64,000 bases of DNA from Ischnura elegans (Eukaryota; Arthropoda; Insecta; Odonata; Coenagrionidae), in contig NC_060247.1 of NCBI RefSeq assembly GCF_921293095.1, positions 110,813,111 to 110,877,110 of the forward strand. Reading direction: 5' to 3'. The position numbers and the translations under genes were made by a program. The notes under the pieces are model-generated. The model was not told the DNA's origin. It searched no databases and saw only the letters and a list, made by a program, of their open reading frames with translations. This document shows, one piece after another, positions 22,776 through 34,500 of the stretch. Every line of letters starts with the position of its first letter. The first letter of the stretch is position 1.

Positions 22776-23130
22776 TCCAACTCTCTATCGGCTCCAGGCA
22801 TAATTCGCTAAACATCTGTGTAAAGCGTTCTGTACGCCCGTATCTATTTTTGACGAGTAGGAACGAACTAGAGCGATTTCAGGTTCGGCGCCTGGGACTG
22901 AATTTAAAATGGATGAATTCCGGGTCAAGTGATTCCGGGAATTGTTGCAGTCCACCCTTTGAGCTGCCCGTGGCGCACCGCCATTAAAGTGCTTACTAAT
23001 ATACAATAAACGTAGGCTGATCAGTTCCAGTGAAAAGGTATGTCGGCATCCGTAAACGAGACAGCTGTCTCAGCGAATGTGTGCATTCATTATTTTACGT
23101 ATCAAATTTTCCTCTTAATGATGTCTTCTT

Positions 23131-23400
23131 GCCAGCCCCGGGAGCGGCGGGGTAAAGTCCCCGCCTGCCAAACAAGAGGTCGCGGGTTCGAGTACCGCCT
23201 TGGGTAGGGGCACCTACCCAGGGCATGGTTGTTTGCACACGTGTGATCGTTTAATTTATTAAACACACCGACGTAAATTGGCCAATATGTGCTGTAATAT
23301 TAATAGTAATACGTCTTTATTGGGTGAGATTTGGACCTGAAAGTCCCATCTTCCATCTAACCCCTTATCGGTGATATGGGAATAAATAAAATAAATATGA
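23131..23400 (+). repeat. tRNA-derived SINE
   Basis: The head GGAGCGGCGGGGTAAAGTCC and the B box GGGTTCGAGTACC sit about 45 bp apart. A body with ACCTACCCAGGGCATGG follows, and the tail is made of AAATA units. The box plus ACCCAGGGCATGG is shared with the SINE at 58579, so they are related families. Confidence 0.8.
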
Positions 23401-24616
23401 AGGAATATAAAATTATTTTTAGCATAATTTTCTTGCGTTCACATACAGCCAAGTTTTAGTAGATTACTCGAAGCACAGTCCAGTCGATCATAAATGATTA
23501 TATTATCTGACATTAAATTACCGCGGATAGCGAAAAATATTTTAATTATTTGGCAAATCGATTTTTAAATTCTGAGTGATCTCACCGAGAGTGGTCCGCA
23601 TGCGAAGTGGACCCACAATACATTGAATGTGTGGAAATCAAGTAGCAGAGACTTAGAACGGGGTGAGCTCTACTCTCAACAATCCTATCCAATGCTAAGA
23701 TGGATGATTTTGGTTTTGCAAGTAATCTCGATTTTACTCTGCTCATTTAAGCGTCTAAATTTAAATAAAGCAGAGTATTTCAATTCTAATTCTAATTTAA
23801 ATACTCTGCTTTTAATTAAATTTAAATTCTATTTAAATCACTACCAATGTTACCTTTTACCAAATTAGGATTGTTGATTTAGATTTGTTTATCCTGTAAC
23901 TATATTCGTTTTCTGAGAATGCACTTGACCTCAACTTGAAGTCGTCGTTTATAGCTCAAGAATGTACATTAAAATCTAAGAGAATATCTAAGATAACGTT
24001 CGTAATATGGAATAATGATTCAAAACTGAGCATTCACGATGAATTCATGTGGTTGACTGCTATGAAAAATGAATGTCTCCATTTAAAATTACCTGAGCTA
24101 TGTAGACAAAAAGCACAGGAAATGGAAATTGTTAGTTGATTGATTAAAAACTCGCAAATATTTAACATTTCCGTTATTTTGAGTTTTTTTTTCTAAATAA
24201 TTCACATTATCGCCGTGGCATTAGAGGTAGACTGAAAGCTAGTGATTTTCTTTCATTGGGCCGCACGTGATTCGAGGAATTGGAAAATGTTGGATTGGCA
24301 TTGTGGTCGTCGCAAAAAAGGTTCGACAGTGGACAGTGAAGAGGTAATGTTTATTAGCGTTATTGTGGTGTGCTTGGTTAGTTACGTCACATGTTCTAAA
24401 TAAAATTGTGATTGCAGGGCCATAGAATTTACTACAACAGATTGAAATGAATGAAATGAAGCGATTGGCTTGTCACTGTGGATAAAGTATCAAACAGTGG
24501 TATGTATAATGTTAACCCTTCACTAACTCTATAGCAGTTTGTCTTCCTCTGTCTGTTTCAGAGCGGGCAAAAGACTGCATTAACTAACGGTTTTACTTAT
24601 AAGCATAACTAATCTC
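23401..24616. other. Spacer between units A and B
   Basis: No gene supported. 23767-23812 contains a hairpin (AAAGCAGAGTATTT and its complement about 20 bp apart). ORFs at 23623 and 23936 have no recognisable domain. Confidence 0.5.
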
Positions 24617-25495
24617 TCAAAATAAAATAATTATTTAGCCGATAAAAATTGTGAAAAAAACGGAAGCTTTCGGTGGCGTCCAAGAAAAAAATATGCTGAA
24701 ACTTGTGGAAAACTGTGCTGTGAAACTATATACCTTTCGTATTGTCTTTTAGAATCAATTTCCCATTAATGGACTTTTGCTCAAATAATTAATATAAAAT
24801 TAAATTGTTTTTAGTACAATAAGGAATACGTTATAATGTGTATATTGACATTTTACGTGCGAAAAAATCGATATGCCATACACTATTTCTCTACGTATCG
24901 GTCAAAAGTAAAATTTCTCTTTTATTTTGCATGGCATACGTAACTTGAGGGAGAACTCAGTGTCTTATTTTATCCAATGATAGGTGCATTTAATCAGTGT
25001 TCATTATATTGCATATAAGATGGATGAGAATTTTAAACATTTTCCCGATAGCTTTCATATAGATATAATAGCTTTCATAGAGTTATAATATTTCAAATTT
25101 GCAAAAAGAAAAGTCGTTGACGGTATGTGAAGCCTTTCAAATGCGTTTCATACGTCGAAAATATTAATGAAATTCTGTCATGGAAGACAATCTTGAGACC
25201 TCCTAACATCTAGTTTTCTCGCGAACACAGTCTTGAAAACCAAATGTTCTTTATTGATGAACTTGGAACTGGGATGATGTTTACTTCACCCTATATCTCC
25301 GTCACGTCCAAAGGATCGTGACCCCCTTAGTGATAGTGGAAAATGGGTTGGCAATATTTTCCTAATGAATTACTTCGATTGAGTTTCGTGATCTGAAAAG
25401 AACAGTGCTTGTGTATCTTAGTACAACAGCTCGTTGAAATTCTGTGAACATATTTTTCCGCGGGAAATACTCTTCTTTGTAATATTTCTGTCACG

Positions 25496-25550
25496 ATGAA
25501 GTTACTCAATACCTTCTCTACGTCTTCAGTCATGTCAGTACTCATTTTGG
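25496..25550 (+). CDS. Gene B exon 1
   Basis: ATG at 25496; the donor GTGAGT follows 25550. It encodes the signal peptide start and differs from exon 1 of A by one residue (Ile12 to Val). Confidence 0.8.
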
Positions 25551-28500
25551 GTGAGTTATTTTTAAATATTTTACTTTTTTCCGTCAAAAATATGGTTTTG
25601 AACATTCTTGAAACGTTGTTGAAATTATTCGGTGATAATTATTTATTCTACCAATGGTAATTTAATGTGTGTGATCTAGGAATTCATTCAATATTCTCAG
25701 GCGTAATGTTTAGGCGCATTGGGTTCATAGGATACCCCTCGTTTGGGTTTCTTTAACGAATAATCTATTCAAGATAGTATTTATACGCATAGAAATCAAA
25801 ATCACCTCCAACGACACTTAGGTGCGAAAAGGCATCGGAAAATTTTCTGTAGATAAGAAGCTCGATCAGTGAGTTCGGTACCCCATTTTATGATCTCGAT
25901 GTTTAGACTTGTAAATCGTAGTCTTTTCAGTGGCGAATGTGAACGAAATGGACCAAGGGAGCCCCTGAACGGGGATCTTGTAAGCCAATAATATGTAATG
26001 ATGCTACACCGTGTAAATAGAACATAAGTATTGATATCATGAAGTATTCAGACATATCTTTATCATTCAGTATTATTGGTTGAATATAGTGGTAGAATAC
26101 CTACTTATTATACAAGAATGCTTTTAATATATTGTGTTCCCCAAAGTTATTCTCGCATGCGATTATGAAAGTGAGTTTTAGTCCAATTATAGGCACGGTC
26201 TCATCGCGCATCCTCGGACCATTTCAAACTGCCACTAAAATGCTATCTTAATATTCATAGTCTTCGCAATCTCGGCCTTTTTTTCGTTATAAGTTATTAA
26301 GGAATAGAATAATGAGACTGGAAACGTGAATTTTTCTGCTAAAATAATTAATACTATATCCATAACAAAGATCAAAACTATTGCTTCTGGTATCTTCTTT
26401 TAGTACCACATAATAATTGAAGTCTCCATCTTGGAAAAAATATGCAAATTTTGATTGAGCATATGACATCAAAAGGGTGCATGAAGTTATCTCAATTCCC
26501 GGGCTATTCCGCGGTTATTTTCTTGAGGAATTTTGCCACTAAAAATGTAGTTGATGCCTGACTAAATAATTATCATAACAAATAAAATTTGTGTCTGAAT
26601 TCCTGTATATATCCTCGCATTTTAAGTATTTATTTATATATATAAATTTATACATGTATATCGACGTGACCTACGATTTTATATTCTTAGTCTATATCAA
26701 TTCTTTAAACTGATAAACGAAATTAAATAATTTAATTTCACGAACACAACAGTACCAATGGACAATCCTTTAAACACGGCTTGCGGGTGAATGCTGATTT
26801 AGATGTAGAGCAATTGGGTCATTGATAGCGAAGAGATCAGGGGTTTGCCTTGTTTTCATCGACTTCATTGATTTAAAATGATATGATCAATTCTTTTCCC
26901 GTAAAACAGTTAGGCATACATCAAGCTTCCCCGTATAAAAACTGCGCTTTAATGGAACGAAAAATGCAGGAGCGGTAAGTGCTCAATGGTGGGCTCAACG
27001 AGATTTTACCCACGAAAAAGGGGTACTTTTCATAGAAAACAATTAACCACAAGATACAACTCGAAGCAGGGAATCTTTTTGTCTATAACTCGACGTAGAA
27101 ATAAAACGTCACTCCTATGCTTTTAGTCGTATTGAAAATGGTTCTGCAGCTTAAACGATAGTGCTCCTTAGGCTAATAGGTCTAGTTTTCCTTCCAGACA
27201 ATAAGTAAGGTAACGTTCTCTCGGTACCTTTATCCGGTTAATTCGCCCGTAAAGCGAACAATATTTCTTCACGCCGCTGGCAAGTCTGATGTTACTTTCT
27301 TGGATAGCCTTGTGCTTTAATGAGCATATCTCAAAACCACGTGCATAAATTTCATGCATGCTTTTCCATTGCATTATACTTACTTATATAAGCAATTTTT
27401 GAATCTTCTCAATGCTAGGTACCGTTGACCATCCACGTAATTATGTACCTATATATCTTGCAGTGAATTTCAGTTTGAGGAAACTAAAGCATGCGCCTAA
27501 ATACCGCTGAAAATCATGACGGTTAAAAATTTTCTGTCATTCATTCAAGCGTCATTTTCTTTTCATTTTCAGGTATCTGCTTGATAACTACATTTGCCGC
27601 TGCTTTTTCACGTTTGACTTATGAGCCTGGAGAGCATTATGAAGAATGCCATAATAATATTCGCGTAGGTACTTACTAAATGAGTCATTTCACTTAAGAT
27701 TGATTCATTATAATGCTCGTGAAAAATATATCTTGGTTTACTCTTGGTCTACTGATATCAAAGGTGAATCGACCGCGATTAACACTAAAAAAAATGCAAT
27801 ACTGGTGGTCAATCACCGCGCAAATCAGTATGAAGCCTATCCGGGAACTTCAAATATGACAACCATGTAATTTAAATAGGAAAATCTCGTAATATCTCGT
27901 AATAAATTCGCCTCTGTGAAAGTGTGCATTGTCGCGGGGCAATTTGCGTCTTTGAGGTTTATTTTAAGTAAGAGGAACAATAAAAACATTTCCTTATTTG
28001 AAAAGTTTGGAAATATTTTTTCATCATAGCATACGTAACTTCAATATTTATGTGGTATTCTACACCTTGGAAATTAAAATCTACCTTTCAGCCATTTAAA
28101 AAATCAAGGGATGGGTAAAATTTAATTTTATAAAGCTATTTGCAATGCAAATATGTTCTATCATTTGAAAAACAATTTAGTGAACCAATCATATTTTTTG
28201 CCGGTGACGGGATGAGGAAGATTGAAGAAGATGATATTGCGTCTCTGTGGAGATTCGGCAGAATTTCATACAAATGCTTAAAGTTCAGTATTCTACCTTT
28301 TTTGATCAAATACTACCTAAGTCTACTTAACCCTTTGAAGCTCGATCCCCAGAAAACCTCTGTAACTACTGTAACTATATTTCCTATCAGGGCCTCGAGC
28401 CCGAGTAGACCTCGGGCAGCCGTATTTGATTCCGTAGAAAAATATTCCTTGCATTTTTCTCGAGCCCCAACTACGTAGCCTGTTTCGTTAGCTATTTGGT

Positions 28501-31500
28501 CTTTTTGAACGGAAATTACTGGCATTAAGCAACTCCTAAATATATTTACTTCTAAATGTACTGAATTTTACATAAAAAAACATAAAAAATCTGGGTTTCA
28601 CGCAACCTGCACATGAAAATACCACGGGCTTCAAAGTGTTAATCTAACCAGAAGATATTAATATGATCGCTGTAAGTCTTAAGCAGTTAATACCATTCAT
28701 GATTGCTGGTGTGTAGAGCGTTTTTCATGACCAGGTGCATGCATCATGAATGGGTGAATCACGTAATCGATAAAAACTGGAGCTGCTGAAATAATTTCTA
28801 CCAAATTTAAATAGATAACCATATTATTCTTTAGATAAACTTTAAACTTTTGCATCATTACCTTGAATGCTTTATTTATCACTGTTTATTGCCAAAATAA
28901 TTATAGGTATTATTATAGTATTCTACTGGTTAAGGTAGGTTTCCATGGAGTACTAATGAAGTATCCTGGGAGCCTACCTGCCCTTCAAGCACTGCCCTCT
29001 TAAATTCGCTGTTAGGACTACTCCCCTTATTTTTAAAGTTTTCGAATTTTTTTAGGACGCCCCCCAGATTTGTTCCATTTGGCTAGAAAATAAATCGTGT
29101 AATTTATTTTTGCAATTGGATACCGGGAAAACGTGCCACATCGCACTTTTTAAAGTTTAAAGTTTGGTATTTTTTGTGTTTTTCGGACATAACTAAAAAT
29201 GAAGTCACTCTAGGATTATTCTATCACTTTTCGGTTTTTTACAACGACTCGTTAGACATTTGTAGTGTATCGACTCAAATGCCTTTCATTTCTGCCATTT
29301 GGATCCTGGGACATCGCACCTAGAGTGAGCGCGCGCCACCCAAGACAGACAATTTGGGTGTCACGCGGGTTGCATACGCTCAATATTCGTTTACCATTCG
29401 CACCCATCGTAAAACCATATTATTCTTTAGATAAACTTTAAACTTTTGCATCATTACCTTGAATGCTTTATTTATCACTGTTTATTGCCAAAATAATTAT
29501 AGGTATTATTATAGTATTCTACTGGTTAAGGTAGGTTTCCATGGAGTACTAATGAAGTATTCTGGGAGCCTACCTGCCCTTCAAGCACTGCCCTCCTAAA
29601 CTCGCTGTTAGGACTACTCCCCTTCATTTTATCACAAATTCCTAATCTCTTCCTTCCTATCCCTCGTTTACCTAACATTCTACCCTCTAACACTGCCTTC
29701 AAAATCCACTCCACGCTAAGTATCCCCTCCATCCATACCTTCTGTCTCCTCCTTATCTCATCAAAAATCTCTCTCTCCTCACCCACCATGTCCAGCACTT
29801 CGTGTTTCGTCTTTCTTATCGTCCACTTCACCTTCTCCATTCTTCGCCACACCCACATCTCGAATGCCTCGAGTCTTCTCTCGTCCTCCAACCTAAGTGT
29901 CCACGTTTTTAACTAACCATATCTTTAAATTCTTTCATAACGATCCTCACAGAAGCTCCATCCTGTTCATGAACGCCTCCTTCCCTAATGCAATTCTCTC
30001 CATGATGTCCTTACTACTGTATCCGTTTTCCTCTAACGTTCTGCTTAAATACATTAACTGCTCAACCTGCTCAGGTATTTCACCACCCACTTTTATCTTA
30101 AGTCTCATATTCCTCGCTCGTGATGCTTCACAAAACCGGATAATCTTGGTCTTCTTTTGATTAATCCTCATCCCATACTCCTCACAACGCTCGTATAACG
30201 CATCCACTAGAGCCAGAAGTCCCCTCACTGACTGGCTAATCAACGCCTGATCATCTGCAAATCTCACTGGTTTGAACATCATTTCTCCTGCTTACACTCC
30301 AGCTTCTCACTCATCCCACGCTTCCCTTACCATCGCCTCAGCGTACACGTTAAAGAGCAGCGGCGATAGAGGACAGCCTTGACTCACTCCTCGGCCCATG
30401 CCGGCCCACCCAGATTCACCGTCTGCTACCCTCACCTGCGTAGTCTGGGCCATATATAGATTATGAATCAGTCACCTATCCCTCCAAACTATACCTATTC
30501 TCTTGAGTATATCCATTAACTTTACCCAGTTCACCCTATTAAATACTTTTTCAAAATCCACGAAAGAGGTGTTCAAGTCCTTGTCATATTCTAAGTTCCT
30601 CTCCACGAGGGACCTCATTATTGCTATTGCATCAGAATTTTACTTCCCTTTTATAAAATCAAAGAGATCTCTGTCCAATTACTCGCTTGCCCTCGCCTCC
30701 ATTCGTCTGTTCAATATCCTCAGAGCCACTTTCGCCTCGTGCGATATTAGGCTAATAGTCCTATAATCTCCGCATTACAGCTTTCTTCTTTTTCGGTAGC
30801 GGGATTAGAAGTCTTCACGAAATCCCCGAGCCAATATCCCTCCTCACAGATCCTGCGTACTCGCTCGAATAAACATTTTCTTACTATCCCTCCCTAGAAT
30901 CTAGCGATTTGATAAATGGATTTTTCTTCCTCATAGGAAAACCCACTAAAATCGCTGGCACATTAATTGCTTATGCTTGGTTTCGCTAATTGTAGGGCCC
31001 TCTTCGCTTCTATAGCGTTGGGGTGTTTTTCCCTCGTCCCGTCCCTTCCGTCCCTTTCCTTTCCCAGAGGCGTCGACGGGCTCCTATCGCGGCGGCGCCT
31101 CTTTTCCTTTTTCCTTCCTCTCCTCCCCCTCCCCGGGTGATCGGGCGTATGAGCCACGGGCTTGGTTCCCGGCCCCGATGTGTTGTATCCTTCGAAGGGT
31201 TCGCCCAGAACCCTCATACTCTCTTTCCCTCCCTAGATTCTTCAGCAGCTCATTTAGCATATTGTCCACGCCCACTTCTCTCTTAGCCTTCATATCACGA
31301 GGTGCTCTCTCGATTTCCGCATCTAAGATCCCCGGCCCAGGATTATCCTCCTCCACGGCACTTTACTGTTCTAAAGTGAATCTTTCTGGCCTGTTTCCCC
31401 TCATGCTGATTCTCCCGGTATTCCCTCCATCTACTCTGTACATCCTCTCGCTTAGTTAACAACCTTCCCATCTTTAGACTTAATTTTAGACATGGCTTAT

Positions 31501-34500
31501 CCTCTTTTGCCACTCGATTATGACTTAACTTTGGCCAACAAAGCGCCTACCTCTCCTTCCTTCTGAAACTTTTCCATTTCCTCAACTGTCTTTTCCACCA
31601 AGCCTCCCTTGCTCTCACATTTTCACGCCGTGGTCGATTATTTAGTTCCCTATACATTATTTTGCCCTGCTAAGTGTCCTCGTTCTTCTACTTCCTTCTC
31701 TCCTTCATTTACTTTACCATTGCCTTCGTAATCCACGTGTTCTTTATCCTCCTGCTGTCAGCGTAGCCAATAGACTTATCCGCCTCTTTAACTATTCCCG
31801 TTTTTAATATCATCCCACCCTTCCTCTACAGTCTGACTACTTCTAATATCACGGATGTTATTTTCCACTACTTCCTGATATTCTCTCCTGATAGTCCCCT
31901 TCAGCGCCTCTACAATCCATTTCCTCGCTTCTAACTTTCCTTTCCTCCTTCCTAGCTTTCATAAGTATTTTGCATCTTACGTTATATTTCATGAGCACTA
32001 GATTATGGTGTGAATCCGCATCCGCCGCAGGGAAGCTCCGCGAGTTTTCTAAACCACTGTCTTACCGTAATCTTATCCATCTGATATCTCCTAATATCCC
32101 CTGGAATTTTCCATGTTTAGGTACCTTCGCCCTTTATGATGATTGAACCACGTGTTTGTGATGAATAATTTGTTTCTCCTGAAAATTTCTGCTGCCTTCT
32201 CTCCCCTGTTCCACCTTCCTAGCATAATATCTCCTGTTTCGTGTCCATCCCTCCCTTCCATGATTGAGCAGTTCCAGTCCCCCATCTATACTAGATTTTT
32301 CTTCCCTGGGGTCTCATACACCTCATCTACTTCTTCCTCCCTATGATTGCTAGTGGGCATGTAAACTTGAACCATCACTAGGTTGGGGGTCGCGCATCAA
32401 TTTCTACCACAATAATCCCTTCGCTTACTTTGTCTATACCTACCACACGCTTACTTATCTTCCCGTTTAATAATAAAGCTACCCCTTGCTGGCTTTCCTC
32501 CACACCACTATATATAACCCTATACCCATCACTCCAATAGTCCACACCATCCTTCCAACTCACTTCGCATAATCCTAAGATATCTATCCTCTTTTTATCC
32601 ATTTCCCTTTTGATATTTTCTTCTTCCCCGCCCTAAACATTGTTCTCACATTCCACGTCCCTACACTTATTGCCGACTTCTTCTCCTCCATTTTCCTGGT
32701 CTTCTTTTCTTAAATATTCTATGCTGTTGCTGATGATGGTGATGATAAGTCTCTGCAAGGATTTCGCACGTTGACGACCCCGAGGACCTTGTCAACCTCG
32801 CTGCCGTGACCGCCACCCGCCCTTTGTTGACGGGTCCCGTTCGATGAGATTCCGAGGCTCATTTCGTTGTACTCAATGTTTTCAGGGTAGACATAGTTGG
32901 TAGGGTTTCCCTCTTCCATTTCAACAGTGTTTTTATGTGACACCATCACGTGGACTACCTTTCGTCTGGCCCTTACCCTTCGACCTATATGGCATGGGTG
33001 GCCCTTCCAGCAATAATTTAGAATTAATCCCCCCAGTGCAGCTCCAGAGATCATAGGGACGCGCAATTCTTTCCACCGCGACAAGGTTGTAGCCCAGGGG
33101 TAAGGTTACAATTGGTAGTAGTAATTGAATCTCCATAGACGCTTTTATCTAAATTCTTCTTGAATGCTCGCAAAATCTTTAACTCTGGGACTTATCTTAA
33201 GAACCACCCTGCACAACCATACCTTTAACTTTGGGAAATTCTAAGGATCACCCTATTGTGTTATTCCTTCTGAAGATTTTTTGAAATGAAACATTTAACT
33301 TTCCAGAACTGGACCGTAGAGTATGGCCAGTGCTTTGAGCCCATGTTCACGGAGGAAGCATTGAATGAGACGAGTCGCCTTCACAACGTCACCAATTGCC
33401 TCAGGTGTATCCACGTTTGCAGGTGAGTTGCTGTAGTTTTAATTAGTTCTGAGATTTACTAAATACCCAAAGAGCGACCTCTAGGGTGATTGGCAGAAGT
33501 ATAGCAATATTAGCAGTGCCGGAATGTTCTTTCCTAAATTTTTTTTAGAAATGAAATATTACTGTGCGTTTTTTTATTACAAGCTATTATTTATATTTTA
33601 TTACAAAATTTTTTGTTTTGGTTACGATTGTCATATATATATAAACAATTTTGGCAATAAAATTGATAAAAATGGTATTTCACCATTATAACTTAATAAT
33701 GTTAGCCAGTGCCGGAACGGCATTCCGGAGCCATGACACCACCGATGAAGATATGTCCAAAAATGACAAAAATGAATGCATAATTTCAGCACTATTCCAC
33801 GAGCACTATGCCATGAAAGGTTAATTCTCGTATTTTCAGTTTTCTATTGATTTCTCCAGGATCTTCGAATAAAACAGTGCTTTTCACTGTTGAATCCAAC
33901 TTGCAAGATATTGTGAATACGTTTCAACACAACTATTTAATCTTACCGGATTATACAGGTAATTATAGATTTGTGGCTTGCACAATAGACCACCTGGGAT
34001 AAGTGCCCAGGTGGTCTATTGTGCTATTGTGCCCACTGTGCTAAGCACAGCCTTCCCGCACAACTCCATGTGTATATCGATCTAAAGGATTTCCGGTTGA
34101 TAGAACGCGGTTGGGCACAGCTGTGCATTAACTCGTTCCCGAAAACCAACCTAACGCAGTAAATCTACGTTTGACGAGAAAATTTACGGCGAATATAGTT
34201 TATGTTGTCGTAGTGCGACTGAAATGTCACATCTCTAACGAATTTACTCAATTTTCCTGTTTAAGTTAATAAATCTAATCATCTAGGTATCAAAAATGTG
34301 AGAGAAACATAGAATTACAATTTTTTAGCAGCACCACTTCCGCGAGGTAACTTCGAAAATAAATGCATGAATGCTTGACACCACTGATTGGCAGAGGGTG
34401 ACCAATCACCAGCACGTAGCATGAAAGAGAAGAAACACGTAATAGATTAAAAACTAGTGCTGCTGAATTAGTTTCTGCAAATAACATATGTAACTAACCC

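Larger units (their letters stand above)
29520..33130 (-). mobile_element. Non-LTR retrotransposon (LINE), antisense in intron 2 of gene B
   Basis: Minus-strand order from 33130 down: a 5' region of unclear coding; an APE-type endonuclease (IDILGLCEVSWKDG at about 32600, YRVIYSG.EESQQGVALLLN, then GDWNC at about 32280); a reverse transcriptase starting near 31350 (GILDAEIERA, VGVDNMLNELLKNLG). Next come VSQGCPLSPLLFNVYAEA near 30380 and the catalytic VRFADDQALI near 30255. Last are the C-terminal RRLEAFEMWVWRRMEKVKWT near 29870 and GILSVEWILKAVLEGR. Many frameshifts and stops. Related fragments are at 7945-10320, 44480-44720 and 45480-45600. Clade not assigned. Confidence 0.88.
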
